Shown piece by piece: positions 1-9,508 of a stretch of DNA of 64,000 nt (the first letter of the stretch is position 1; every line of letters starts with the position of its first letter). This stretch comes from Salinimonas marina (GTDB lineage Bacteria > Pseudomonadota > Gammaproteobacteria > Enterobacterales > Alteromonadaceae): contig NZ_CP064795.1 of NCBI RefSeq assembly GCF_015644725.1, forward strand, positions 990,501 to 1,054,500, in the 5' to 3' direction. A program made the translations under genes and the position numbers. The notes below the pieces were generated by a model. It saw only the letters and a list, made by a program, of their open reading frames with translations. It made no database searches and was not told where the DNA came from.

Positions 1-1
1 G

Positions 2-970
2 CTGTTATTTGAGCTGATGTCCTCTCCTGCATTCTGCGTCAAACCGGATTTGGTTCATTCACATGCCGAAAAAGCCGCTGACAAACTAAATAATTTGATT
101 AGAGCATTAGGAGTGCCCCATGTTGTTACGTTTCATGGGTTACCTCCCGCGGATGTGACTCAACTGACAATTAAGGGAAGGCAACAATTTGCAAACACAG
201 TCGATCTTGTGTTTGTAAATACAGAATTTGCTAAGCAGCATTACATATCTTTAGGCGGTCCTGAAGACAAAGTCCAGGTGGTGCCCCAGGGAGTAGATCT
301 AACGCAATGGCACTATCAGCCCGTTTCGCCTCCAACCTCAACTGAGCCACTTCAGCTTCTTACTGTTGGTCGTCTGTCTGAGGAAAAAGGCCATAAGTAT
401 GTTATTAATGCGCTGTGCTTGCTCTCAAAATATGGTGTAAATGTGCAGTATCATATCGTTGGAAGAGGTCCTGAAGGCGCTAGGCTAGAAAAACAAGTGA
501 AGGAATTGGGACTAGAAAAAAATGTAGTATTTCATGGAATTCTTAAAGGCGAAGAATTGCGTCAACGCTACGTACAGTCACACATTTTTATATTGCCCAG
601 TATTAAAGGCAATGGAAAAGCAGAAGAAACACAGGGAGTAGTAATTCAGGAAGCTCAGGCTAGTGGTGTTTTGGTAATTGGCACGAATACAGGTGGTATT
701 CCAGAATGTTTGGATAATGGAACGTCTGGGTTCGTCGTGCCTGACAAAAATGCTTATGCGATCGCTGAAATGGTAACTCACCTTTTCTCTAGAAAGTCAG
801 AGTGGCCCCTTATTCAGGCGAAAGCTAGAAAATGGGTTGAAACTTACTACTGTGCAGATAAAATTGGCCAGAAAATGAACCAGTATTACAGGCTGGCCAT
901 TCAAAATTACAATCAATCAGTAGCGGAGCAACTGGTTGAAAGTAATAGCTTATTAGCCGATGACAATTAA
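2..970 (+). CDS. Glycosyltransferase family 4, 5' end cut off by the window
   Basis: GT-B glycosyltransferase that would add a sugar from a nucleotide donor to an EPS lipid intermediate at the cytoplasmic membrane. The linker and donor-binding half are clear: VGRLSEEKGHKYVINAL, then FILPSIKGNGKAEETQGVV and the E-rich donor site IQEAQASGV...GGIPE typical of GT4. The reading frame is open to the first bases, so the ATG at 17 is probably internal and the true start lies upstream. The next gene rightward is beyond an IS remnant, so the operon may once have continued. Donor and acceptor cannot be read from sequence. Confidence 0.85.
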   Translation: MLFELMSSPAFCVKPDLVHSHAEKAADKLNNLIRALGVPHVVTFHGLPPADVTQLTIKGRQQFANTVDLVFVNTEFAKQHYISLGGPEDKVQVVPQGVDLTQWHYQPVSPPTSTEPLQLLTVGRLSEEKGHKYVINALCLLSKYGVNVQYHIVGRGPEGARLEKQVKELGLEKNVVFHGILKGEELRQRYVQSHIFILPSIKGNGKAEETQGVVIQEAQASGVLVIGTNTGGIPECLDNGTSGFVVPDKNAYAIAEMVTHLFSRKSEWPLIQAKARKWVETYYCADKIGQKMNQYYRLAIQNYNQSVAEQLVESNSLLADDN

Positions 971-1124
971 AGTTCTTCATTATTCTGGTTGGGTAGGAAA
1001 GTAAAGCTCGTAAAAAATCATAAAATCTGTTTGCAGATTAATAGGTCATTCAAACAGTTTTTAAACAGCGCAGCTATAAATATCAGCCTTGTGCCCATTC
1101 TCTTAGCTTCTTAGTTAATGTGAT

Positions 1125-2137
1125 GGGTTCCACCCCGTTTTCACGGACGGATTAGTATAGACGTAAAATTGCTGTCTAAATTGCCAGACTACGTCAGTCC
1201 TTGCTACATCCTGTGTTCGGTATTATTGATCGTTAATGCGTTCACGTTTTGGTCTATCGAGGAAGCCTTAACAGGTGATATTGTCTGCACAGTGGCCTAC
1301 AGCACTCATGCTACTTGTTAAATTTTTTGCGTTTGAGTAGTTTCTGATAAACGCCGCCGGTACATTGCGTCCCATGATCTCGATTATGGCAGCGACCCAC
1401 TTGGTCTCCGGCTGCAGTGCCATAAAGTCGCGTTCAAAATGGTTGGCGAGCCCAACAGGACGCATTGTCTTTCGTTTTGCGCCTCAGTGTTTTCTGCGCG
1501 GCCCGCCATAAAGCCGATTTTCTAGCATTAATCGAGCAATACAATTCAAGCTGGCTTTAATACCTTCACTGTGCAGATCTTCATATCTTCTTGGTGCGCC
1601 GATGATACCGCCGCTGTCTGCGTGAATTTTACGCATTCGCTCGAGTGCTTGTGTATTGATGATGTCGCGCACACTAGGCTTACGCTTCTTCCACGCATGA
1701 TAACCGCGCGGGGTTGACGAACAAGCATCGACACATACTGCGAACAGCAAAGCTTATTCTACAACGCGATATGGCCTGATACCTTGCGGTAATTCTTTGG
1801 CGAAGAACGTTGCCGCTTCTCGCAAAAAATAGCGCTCCTTTCTTACCTTGGCAAGTTCGCGCTTGAGCGTGGCAAACTCTTAATCGCGAGGGGTACCCTG
1901 GCCTTGAAACGTCTCGCGTCTGGCTTGTTCGGCATCACGCTTCCAGCTATTTAAATTGTTTGGATGAACTTCAATATCCAATGCTATCTGGCGACAACTC
2001 ACACCCGGTTACTGGGTCAGTAATACGGCTTCGCGTTTAAACTCGAATAAATACTTTCTTCGTTTGGTCATAAACATTCTTTTTAGACACAGTATTTCTT
2101 TTTATGGATGTTTCCGTAAAATATGGGTAGACCCCCT
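1125..2137 (-). mobile_element. Decayed IS3-family insertion sequence
   Basis: Imperfect inverted ends are visible: GGGTTCCACCCCGTTTTCAC at 1125-1144 against GGGTCTACCCATATTTTACG read on the minus strand at about 2135-2116. Between them lie minus-strand remnants of both IS3 open reading frames. Length near 1.0 kb fits a slightly deleted IS3 element. No target duplication was recognised. The element separates the partial glycosyltransferase from the next transcription unit. Confidence 0.75.
1268..2075 (-). pseudogene. IS3-family transposase orfA/orfB remnants
   Basis: On the minus strand 1484-1750 encodes the OrfB N-terminal region (GYHAWKKRKPSVRD, then IGAPRRYEDLHSEGIKAS and RLMLENRLYGGPRRKH), and 1268-1465 encodes the start of the rve integrase domain (NHFERDFMALQPETKWVA). 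OrfA fragments (a HTH followed by a basic coiled coil) lie at about 1780-2075 and are broken by stops. No frame spans the DDE catalytic core, so the transposase is inactive. Confidence 0.75.
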
Positions 2138-2433
2138 GGGGTAGTTTTACTGTAAAGGTATCGGGTATCCTCCTGAGAAATCCATTAATAGCCTTAGTAT
2201 TTAGGTTAAGTTCCTTGTTCAGGCATTTAAAAATGTTTTTCATGATAGAAAGTCATATGACAAGTAAGCTAAAGTAAGATCCGGAAGAATCAAATAGTTT
2301 TTCAAACCTTTTCTGCGGTATTTTTTCAGATGGGCTCATTCAATAAAAGTGGTAATTCCGATTTTGCCTGTGAAAGACTGAACCTAAACCGCCTGGTGCG
2401 AGTAGAGTAGAGGCCGATCAGAAATGAAGACTG

Positions 2434-2649
2434 GTGAGTGTAAGTGAGCATGTAAATAATCACCCTTCTTTGGCGCAAATGCATGCTACCCTCAATGGTA
2501 ATCGTATAAATAAACGACTAATGGTAGCTGTTTGGGTTGATGCGGCTATCAAAATGTATTCAACGGGTAATTTTATGAAGACAAAGAAACTTGAAGTAAA
2601 ATCCTGGTTAGAAGAAACACCGCTGTTTAATAAAGCTACTGATTTATGA
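2434..2649 (+). CDS. Small hypothetical protein translationally coupled to a sulfotransferase
   Basis: A 71-residue frame from GTG 2434 whose TGA overlaps the ATG of the following sulfotransferase by 4 bases (ATGA). The product has no signal peptide, membrane segment or family I recognise; it is basic in the middle (RINKRLMVAVWVDAAIKM). The overlap favours a real leading gene of the 2434-4579 operon, but it could also be the tail of a gene lost when the neighbouring IS decayed. The start codon is uncertain because no strong ribosome site precedes it. Confidence 0.35.
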   Translation: MSVSEHVNNHPSLAQMHATLNGNRINKRLMVAVWVDAAIKMYSTGNFMKTKKLEVKSWLEETPLFNKATDL

Positions 2650-3635
2650 GTCAGTTTAAGAGCTGGTTTTCTAAAACGCACAGTGTTCCCTTATTTCAAA
2701 AAGAGCAGTCACGAAAACATATTCAGGTGCCCATATGGAAGCTAGCCATTAAGGGAAAGTCTCACTCGATCCTCAGGCCGAAGGCCTTCAAGCGGGTAAA
2801 TAGTTTTGTTCAATTTTTAAGTTTTCCCCGTTCAGGGCACTCACTTATCGGCTCGCTGCTCGATGCTCATCCCAATGCAATCGTGTCTCATGAATTAGAT
2901 GCCATGGGGCTGATTCACAAAGGGCTATCCAAAAACATTATTTATGGGCTCATTGAGAATAATTCTAACGCATTTACCCGGCACGGACGTTTTTGGAATG
3001 GCTTTTCTTATGAGGTGAAAAATCAGCTGCATGGCGACTCGGATTGCCTGACTGTGATAGGGGATAAAAAGGGCGACTGGGCGGTTCGGTGGTTTGATAA
3101 AGATCCCCAATTAATAACAAAATTACGCCAGACCACAGACGATAAAATCCGGTGGATACTGGTGACGCGCAATCCGCTGGATAACATTGCCACATTATCG
3201 CTTCGTAAAAACCGAACCTATGATGAAGTTCGCATCCAACATAAGTCTGGCGATACCTTTGCCGCTGAACTAAAAAATAAGCAGGAATCCGGAACCATCG
3301 CTGCCAGTGTCCGGGACGATATGATTGCCGATTACCGTCTTCTTTGTAATACCATTTCGAACATGCAACACCAGTTGGCAGACGAAGAAGTGCTACATGT
3401 TATTTATGAAGATTTTTGTGCAGATCCCGACAAAGGGTTGAGCAGACTTTGTGATTTTCTGAATATTGAACCGTCGGCCGACTATCTTCGAAATTGCTCG
3501 GCAAAAATCACTAAGAGCCTGCACAAAAGCCGGCAACGCGTAGAGTGGTCACAAACCCAGGTGGATGAGGTCAGGGATATCGCCCAAAACCATGAATTTC
3601 TTAATTGTTATCTAAACGATATGGACATCAAATGA
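2646..3635 (+). CDS. Sulfotransferase family protein
   Basis: PAPS-dependent sulfotransferase that would sulfate a sugar or lipid acceptor, most likely in the EPS. The 5'-phosphosulfate-binding loop is FLSFPRSGHSLIGSLLDAHP (around residues 57-76) and the 3'-phosphate-binding segment is VTRNPLDNIATLSLR (around 175). VIYEDFCADPDKGLSRLCDFLNI resembles the C-terminal part of Sulfotransfer_1/3 folds. At 329 residues it is of usual length. Its ATG overlaps the preceding stop and its own TGA overlaps the ATG of the next gene, so three genes are coupled. It is one of three sulfotransferases in the locus. Confidence 0.8.
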   Translation: MSQFKSWFSKTHSVPLFQKEQSRKHIQVPIWKLAIKGKSHSILRPKAFKRVNSFVQFLSFPRSGHSLIGSLLDAHPNAIVSHELDAMGLIHKGLSKNIIYGLIENNSNAFTRHGRFWNGFSYEVKNQLHGDSDCLTVIGDKKGDWAVRWFDKDPQLITKLRQTTDDKIRWILVTRNPLDNIATLSLRKNRTYDEVRIQHKSGDTFAAELKNKQESGTIAASVRDDMIADYRLLCNTISNMQHQLADEEVLHVIYEDFCADPDKGLSRLCDFLNIEPSADYLRNCSAKITKSLHKSRQRVEWSQTQVDEVRDIAQNHEFLNCYLNDMDIK

Positions 3636-4579
3636 CTGAAATCAAACTGATAACATGTGTGGGTGTTGAACACGATTTAGCCCTTCTTCCGCATTTTTTA
3701 CAGTATTACCAGGGGCTGGGAATTTCAGCCGGAAATATACATGCTGTGCTTCACGCATCTGAAGATAATACCGCTGAAATGGACAAGGCAGTTGCACTGC
3801 TGAGTGATTATGGTATCAGACCGCAGGAGAGGTGGATTGCGCCCTATACCAGCAAATCGATGTGGGACAAACGGCGCGAAATTCAAAAAAAAGTAGCAAA
3901 AGCAGATGACTGGATCATTAGCGCAGACGTGGACGAGTTTCATGAGTTTCCGGTCGATTTAAAGGAATTTCTGGTCTATTGCGACAAAAAAAAGCTTAAC
4001 TGTATTCAGGGTGTTTTTGTTGATCGTCTTGCCCATGATGGAAAACTTACGCCGGTAGCGCCAGATACCCCAATTTGGGAGCAGTATCCTATCCAGGCTG
4101 ATGTAATGTGTACCATCAGACAATACGAACAAGGCAATTGGGCGGCGGGCACGGTAAATGTGATGGCGTGTAAAGGCAGTGTGCTTCCTTCATTAGGGGG
4201 GCATAGCGCCTTAGCCGGCGAGACGCCGGTTAACTATCTTTTTGGAAGGCATCTGGGAAAATTACCAGGTATTGGCAGAGCTCAGGTGCGTTTTGCCGTC
4301 CCGCTGCGCGTTCACCATTTCAAATGGACCGACAGACTCACTGCCAGCCTGAAAAAAAGACTATCTACACCCGGCGTCAGTGAAAGGGGGAAAATGTACG
4401 GGGAAGCTTTGCTCAATCACATTGATGGACCAGGCCGGATTCTGGTGGAAAAAATGCCTGTAAGAACGCCTGGTTTTTTTGAACGGCTACCCTGGAAATA
4501 CCAACTTAATGCCTTTTCACAACGTCTTCTCAGGATTCGTATTTCCAATAAACTAAAAAAAATCGTGAGCAAGCAATAA
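3632..4579 (+). CDS. Glycosyltransferase (GT2/GT92-like)
   Basis: Start placed at ATG 3632, which overlaps the sulfotransferase stop (ATGA). The N-terminus ITCVGVEHDLALLPHFLQYY matches glycosyltransferases that begin with a contact-acceptor segment, and WIISADVDEFHEFP carries the DxD-type metal and nucleotide-sugar site. A C-terminal histidine motif (LRVHHFKWT) resembles those of GT92-like enzymes. It probably acts at the inner face of the membrane in EPS assembly. Subfamily and donor are unknown. Confidence 0.7.
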   Translation: MTEIKLITCVGVEHDLALLPHFLQYYQGLGISAGNIHAVLHASEDNTAEMDKAVALLSDYGIRPQERWIAPYTSKSMWDKRREIQKKVAKADDWIISADVDEFHEFPVDLKEFLVYCDKKKLNCIQGVFVDRLAHDGKLTPVAPDTPIWEQYPIQADVMCTIRQYEQGNWAAGTVNVMACKGSVLPSLGGHSALAGETPVNYLFGRHLGKLPGIGRAQVRFAVPLRVHHFKWTDRLTASLKKRLSTPGVSERGKMYGEALLNHIDGPGRILVEKMPVRTPGFFERLPWKYQLNAFSQRLLRIRISNKLKKIVSKQ

Positions 4580-4838
4580 GGTGTGAGAATGAATCCTCTT
4601 CGTCGAATCATAGAGACATGCTGCAGACATTGGGGCTGCTTACTGGCTCAAGTGCACATTAAGAGGGCTATGGGGAGTAGAAAAGCAGTGTATGACTGTG
4701 TCACTAAGTAAACAGGCGTTCAACCTGAAGTGACGTTGCCATTGGCTTTTAGAAAATGCTATCAAAGGAAAACAAGGACTATTGATGAGCAATGAGTCTT
4801 GTTTATCTAACAATCAATAACGCGCTAAACAAACAGGC

Positions 4839-6035
4839 ATGATAATGACAATGGACGATAAAAATAACAGCTGGGAAAGAATTCAATTAACCCGGGGTAG
4901 TGATACAGGAAATTATCATTCCCATGCCTATTATGATATACCGGTCTTTGATTCGCAAAGCCGGCTACTTGCCGGGCACCGCGTTTCGTTTCAAGAGCGA
5001 AGCCCAGCTCCTGAAGACAAGATTGATATAGGATATATGGATCTACAGGGAGATAGATCCTGGATCAAAGTGGGTGAGAGCACAGCATGGAGTTGGCAGC
5101 AAGGGGCCATGAGTCAATGGCTTCCACAAACCAGAATCCTGATTTGGAACGACCGGGAAAATGATAAATTTGTTTCAAGACACTATTCTGTGGACAGTGG
5201 TGAAACAAAAACCTTCCCCCATCCGGTATACGCCGTAGCGCCCGACGGTAAATTTTTTCTGTCTTTAAATATGTCCAGACTTAACTATGTGCGCCCCGGT
5301 TATGGTTACGCCGGCGGAACAGGTCACCAGATGGATTCGTTAAAACCTAAGCAAGATGGCGTCTGGAAAATTGATGCAAATACAGGTCAGGAAAAGCTTT
5401 TGTTGTCGCTACACGACGCGGCGAATTTTCTTCTCAAGCGCCTGCCGTTACGACTCCGCCTCAGTAATTTTATAAGGCGCTATGTCTTCTGGTTCAATCA
5501 CGTAAAAATCAGTCCGGATGGCAAACGGTTTACCATAAAACTTCGGTTTCGCTCAAAAGACTTGTCGAGAAACTGGAATGATAGTATGGGTTGCAGCCTG
5601 ACATGCGGTACTGACGGAAGTGACCTGAGGTTACTGGAACATGCCACATCACATGTGATTTGGCTGGATGAAAAAAGGTTATATTTTTGGAAAAAAGGCG
5701 GACTGTATCTTTACGAAGATGCACAAGAAGGTGGAAAACGATTAAAGCAAATTGCGCCTGATCTGATTAATCATAATGTTCATATGCGCCACTTTCCTGA
5801 CAATCCCGAACAGTTCATTTTTGATACACCGTATAGAGAAACCATCGATCTGTTTACCTATAACGAAGCGGATGCCGATAGTGTGAAAATTGCGACATTT
5901 CATAACCACAAACCAAAACAAGGCGAGTTCCGGTGCGACCTGCATCCGTGCCCCGGCCCTGACGGCAAAAGTATAGTGGTTACTTCCTTGGATGATGGCG
6001 GCCGACAGATCTACTTGCTAAGAAAACGTGACTGA
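4839..6035 (+). CDS. TolB-like beta-propeller protein of unknown function
   Basis: 398 residues with repeated blade-like segments, such as VAPDGKFFLSLNMSR, KISPDGKRFTIKLRFRSKD, HVIWLDEKRLYFWKKGGLYL and CPGPDGKSIVVTSLDDGGRQIYLL. The PDGK...S pattern recurs as in WD40-like/TolB propellers. No signal peptide is seen, so it is probably cytoplasmic. ATGs at 4839, 4845 and 4851 are all in frame; none has a strong ribosome site. It stands alone after a 259-bp gap and is followed by a hairpin. It may bind an oligosaccharide or act as a polysaccharide-modifying enzyme, but there is no direct evidence. Confidence 0.6.
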   Translation: MIMTMDDKNNSWERIQLTRGSDTGNYHSHAYYDIPVFDSQSRLLAGHRVSFQERSPAPEDKIDIGYMDLQGDRSWIKVGESTAWSWQQGAMSQWLPQTRILIWNDRENDKFVSRHYSVDSGETKTFPHPVYAVAPDGKFFLSLNMSRLNYVRPGYGYAGGTGHQMDSLKPKQDGVWKIDANTGQEKLLLSLHDAANFLLKRLPLRLRLSNFIRRYVFWFNHVKISPDGKRFTIKLRFRSKDLSRNWNDSMGCSLTCGTDGSDLRLLEHATSHVIWLDEKRLYFWKKGGLYLYEDAQEGGKRLKQIAPDLINHNVHMRHFPDNPEQFIFDTPYRETIDLFTYNEADADSVKIATFHNHKPKQGEFRCDLHPCPGPDGKSIVVTSLDDGGRQIYLLRKRD

Positions 6036-6111
6036 TGATAATCCAAAAAGAAAAAGTTCGGATTAGGAGCATCTGGGCAAACATCTAAGATTTCCCGAAC
6101 GATGCAAAATA

Positions 6112-6135
6112 GACGTCGCAGTTAGCTGCAACGTC
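6112..6135 (+). terminator. Possible terminator after the propeller gene
   Basis: GACGTCGCAG-TTAG-CTGCAACGTC forms a hairpin with one mismatch. A loose T-rich stretch follows (TTTGTGCTGTTTTT). It sits 77 bp after the gene, so the assignment is tentative. Confidence 0.4.
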
Positions 6136-6288
6136 TTTGTGCTGTTTTTACAAGAGCAGGGGAGGTTACTTTATCGCCGAATTCACTAATTACCTTGCCA
6201 AATGATCCGAGTATTCAAAAAGCTTTGATTTTGTGAGCTATTTAAAACACAGCTTGACGCTTTCGCCCAAAGTAGACAAATCTTGCAT

Positions 6289-7299
6289 TTAGCCATTGGG
6301 AATAAGCCCGTACTTATTCAACAATCCATCGACGGCTTCCACAGTATAGCCTTTTTTATGATTAAGCTTGGCCAATGGCACCTGCGCCAACTCCGCCATA
6401 TCTGGGAGCTCAGCACCATCGAGATGGCCATCTAGCAATCGTTGGAATACATGGGGGCCGCGGGCTGAAACCTGTGGGGTCTGACTCCACAAACCGTGCA
6501 AATAAGGACTGCGTTGAAGCAGCCAGTCGAAGGTGTGGTGTGACCAAAAATAGGACTGAGGCCGTTTACCCGATAGCACATAACTTTCGCTCCAGCGTTG
6601 CCACGCCTTCGTTAGCGTGGCCTCAGGCGCGGAGGCGATGAACCAGTTTGCCAGTGATCGCACAGGTTGAGGACGAGCGAAAGCGAACATGCCGCTGGCA
6701 TATGCACAACCAATCCAGTCATCAAGGGGACGCAGGCAAAGCGTTGTGGCATCGGTCCAAATGCCGCCGTAGCGGACCAGTAGACGTAACCGTATGATGT
6801 TGGCCATATGATTAAGACTGGTCCCAGGAGGAAACTTCGGTAACTCAATCCATCTAGACAGGCTGCGTTCATCCAGCACCTCCACCTGCCAGCCTGGATT
6901 CAGGTCACGCCAACTATTGATGCATCGGGTGACAAGTGGGGGAGCCTGCGACTCGCTCTGTAGCCATAATATCCAGAGTCTCCGTGGCGGCCATCCAGTG
7001 GTAGAGTCTGACCGCAACTGCGACCAGTCGTCAGAAAATGTATCCAGTCCAAGCTTGCGCTGATTAGCTTTATCGCGTCGATGTTGCTGACCGACAAAGC
7101 GGCGATGGCGCCATTTCTCTATTGGGGTTGTACGGGGGATGCCTTCAGGGTCTATCATTGGGCGAAGTCTTCTCGGTTTGAGGCTATGGAACAAGTAGAA
7201 TGGCTGAGTCCGTTTTGCCACTTGGTGCTGCCAAGTGGAATTTGCGGTTTTTACCCAAAGCGTTCGTATAATTTGAAAGGCAGTAGCAGTCAGAACCAC
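6289..7299 (-). CDS. Capsular-polysaccharide-synthesis-type glycosyltransferase (GT32-like)
   Basis: The centre matches Caps_synth/Gly_transf_sug enzymes: LWILWLQSESQAPPLVTRCI, WQVEVLDERSLSRWIELP, then HMANIIRLRLLVRYGGIWTDATTLC, where the YGGIWTDAT segment carries the DxD-equivalent metal site. The GTG at 7299 is the earliest start after an in-frame stop; a shorter form from an internal ATG is possible. Its GC content is visibly higher (about 55% in sampled stretches) than the adjoining genes, so it may have been acquired separately. It faces left like the next two genes and would transfer a hexose during EPS assembly. Confidence 0.7.
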   Translation of the reverse strand: MVLTATAFQIIRTLWVKTANSTWQHQVAKRTQPFYLFHSLKPRRLRPMIDPEGIPRTTPIEKWRHRRFVGQQHRRDKANQRKLGLDTFSDDWSQLRSDSTTGWPPRRLWILWLQSESQAPPLVTRCINSWRDLNPGWQVEVLDERSLSRWIELPKFPPGTSLNHMANIIRLRLLVRYGGIWTDATTLCLRPLDDWIGCAYASGMFAFARPQPVRSLANWFIASAPEATLTKAWQRWSESYVLSGKRPQSYFWSHHTFDWLLQRSPYLHGLWSQTPQVSARGPHVFQRLLDGHLDGAELPDMAELAQVPLAKLNHKKGYTVEAVDGLLNKYGLIPNG

Positions 7300-7348
7300 A
7301 CAAGCGGTAAGAAGCTAAACCAAGTGTATTAAACATCACCATAACCAT

Positions 7349-8293
7349 TCACCTGAACATCGAAGGAACAATTCTTGAAACAGGGATTTTTGCAAAATCG
7401 GCAGGCAAGGGCGTCTTCCTCTCACTAATATGGGTGTAAGATATATAAAACTGCCTGGGATTCTTTTTATAATCAACAAAACAGTGCTGTAATGTTTTTT
7501 TCCAGGTCATAAAGTGCAAATACATAATCTCCCCGCCTTTATCGCCTTCCTCAAATAATTTGCCATCATGCCAACGCCAATGATTCAAGACTTTTGGAAC
7601 ATAAGATGGTTTCTTCTTACGAGTTTCTTTAAAATTCAGCAAATAGTCAGGCCAGTAAACACGAAGGCCTGCCCCGTCTGCCTGGTCTTTTTTTATCACT
7701 TCTGTCATCCCGACTTCATCAAAATAGAAGCTGGTGGGACTTAAAAAGGCTTTTTGGTATATGGGATGAGACAGGTATAGCTTGTTGATTTTCTCAACGT
7801 TTCTATACAGCGTAAAGTGACCTGAGATAGCACCTTTACGGGCAGAAATTACATCATGATTGTTTAATATGTCGTCGGTGATAAAGCTACGAATATCGCC
7901 GAAAATTACGTCGATGTCGCAGTGTCCCCAAAAGTCATAGTCTTTAAGTTCTTCGCCGAAAATTTTACCAAATAATGGCCGGATGTCATTTAGCTTGTAA
8001 GGACGTTGCATATCTATGTTCAGACCTGTGACATCGCTGGCCGTCTTACTCAATGCCTGCAAAGTGCTTTTTACAAAAATAACATTATCAGGTGCTTCAC
8101 GAGGAATATCACAATCTGTAGGGATAAGCCATGTTATATCAGGGTTGGCTTTACACGATAGTAAAAAGGCAGGAAGCCAGACAGGCCACTTTCCATAGTA
8201 AGGGTTAATCAACAATATCTTGTTTTTGACAGACAAAATAACTCCAGCAGACCTCGCCATCCTATGGCAAAGCATTATGGCTATAGGCTTCAA
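7349..8293 (-). CDS. DUF6625-like glycosyltransferase-type protein
   Basis: LLINPYYGKWPVWLPAFLLSC followed by ITWLIPTDC is the N-terminal signature I associate with DUF6625 proteins found in polysaccharide loci. DFWGHCDIDVIFGD supplies a DxD motif around residues 122-132, consistent with a GT-A fold. LNHWRWHDGKLFEEG lies in the C-terminal part. The 20-odd residues before KNKILLINPYYG look like an over-extended start, so translation may begin further in. It sits between two other glycosyltransferase-like genes on the same strand. Confidence 0.6.
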   Translation of the reverse strand: MKPIAIMLCHRMARSAGVILSVKNKILLINPYYGKWPVWLPAFLLSCKANPDITWLIPTDCDIPREAPDNVIFVKSTLQALSKTASDVTGLNIDMQRPYKLNDIRPLFGKIFGEELKDYDFWGHCDIDVIFGDIRSFITDDILNNHDVISARKGAISGHFTLYRNVEKINKLYLSHPIYQKAFLSPTSFYFDEVGMTEVIKKDQADGAGLRVYWPDYLLNFKETRKKKPSYVPKVLNHWRWHDGKLFEEGDKGGEIMYLHFMTWKKTLQHCFVDYKKNPRQFYISYTHISERKTPLPADFAKIPVSRIVPSMFR

Positions 8294-8539
8294 TACTTGA
8301 ACTATTGTACCGGGAAATACAGTAATTAAGATTTATCCTTACAGCGTGATTTAGACAGGGCATAAAGCTTTTTCAGTATAATGCCAATATACTATACGTA
8401 AATCGAATTAGTAGGTTTATCCCATACGCAAAAATATCTATAATCTTATCGGGTGTATGGTTTCAGTGGTTCCTACATGTACAAAATGGTATCTACTGCC
8501 CTACAAGATTTAGGGACTACCAAGTATTTCAAGAAGGCA

Positions 8540-9385
8540 TCAGTTTCTTCCAATTGCCTTTTTGATATTTTTTTTCATTCTGAACCACTTACGCTTTTTG
8601 TATTCCTGAAAAGGTTTTACAGGATGATAAAGCATGTTTTTTTCGAAACCGGCAAACAGTTTAGGTGGCATATAGATAAACGTGCCCGGACCCATGCCCA
8701 TGACCTCTGGCGAGCTGGTATAACACTTCGTAATGCTGTTTAGGTCAGTTATTGCCAACTTGTTATAGCGTAATACTGACGGCCAACTGATTTCATGATG
8801 ACCGCTCCACCCGTTAGCGTAAGCCTTAATAAGTATATGTGCTGCCTTTTTTGATATTCTGAAGAAAGGTAAAAAAACTGATTTATCGGACATGCTAGCT
8901 TCTACCGGTGAAACATAACTGTTTTGTGGCCACCACTCAGGACCATAGCCTCGATAATTGGTCGCCAGTAACGCATCGTTATGATGTTCGAATTTCCTGA
9001 TAAGCGATGACATGTCACCCGTGTAGCGTACGTCATCTTCACAAAACCAGAAATAATCATAGTCCTGGTTCTGGTTAACAAACAGCAGGTGCGCAAGATC
9101 AAGATTGCCAGGCATAATCGCCCAGTTTTCCATTGCAAATTTAGGCGCACAACCTGTAAAAACGGTGTTTAAAGAGCGTCTGTTGTAGACTACATGTCTG
9201 ATGCCATCATCTATTTCATCGTTGGCTTCACCCGTATCATCATAGGTGAGTACACAAAAATCGCCATTACCATCAAACTGACGGGCTAAATTTTTGGCAT
9301 TCTTATCAATAGCACGTGAAAATAAGACAAAACAGACTTTTGAATTCTGATGTTGCTCTGATGATTTGTTAGCTGTATCACTCAT
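8540..9385 (-). CDS. Glycosyltransferase-like protein with an EDD motif
   Basis: 281 residues starting with CFVLFSRAIDKNAKNLA and containing YDYFWFCEDDVRYTGDMSSLI. This acidic EDD site is typical of GT-A enzymes related to DUF3405/GT25-like proteins. HHEISWPSVLRYNKLAI follows, as in those families. No membrane segment. It is the third of three leftward glycosyltransferase-like genes; 246 bp of AT-rich sequence without a visible gene separates it from the DUF6625-like gene. The family call is from memory and moderate. Confidence 0.55.
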   Translation of the reverse strand: MSDTANKSSEQHQNSKVCFVLFSRAIDKNAKNLARQFDGNGDFCVLTYDDTGEANDEIDDGIRHVVYNRRSLNTVFTGCAPKFAMENWAIMPGNLDLAHLLFVNQNQDYDYFWFCEDDVRYTGDMSSLIRKFEHHNDALLATNYRGYGPEWWPQNSYVSPVEASMSDKSVFLPFFRISKKAAHILIKAYANGWSGHHEISWPSVLRYNKLAITDLNSITKCYTSSPEVMGMGPGTFIYMPPKLFAGFEKNMLYHPVKPFQEYKKRKWFRMKKNIKKAIGRN

Positions 9386-9508
9386 GTGTGTAATAATGTC
9401 TTTTCTTAAGTTTTTTTTATCTACCGCCGGTCGCTGATAGGCCCATACGAAGTATCAATGATCCGGGGTAAACAAGTGACTCTTACGCTTTTGTCAGCTA
9501 CCTATTAA

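Noticed and set aside
4711..4740. GTTCAACCTGAAGTG resembling the left end of the IS30 remnant
   Set aside because: Only about 13 bases are alike, with no partner end nearby.
4741..4760. ATTGGCTTTT...AAATGCT resembling a sigma-54 promoter before the propeller gene
   Set aside because: The GG and GC are two bases too far apart, and no GTGTAAA-N5-TTGACAC element lies upstream.
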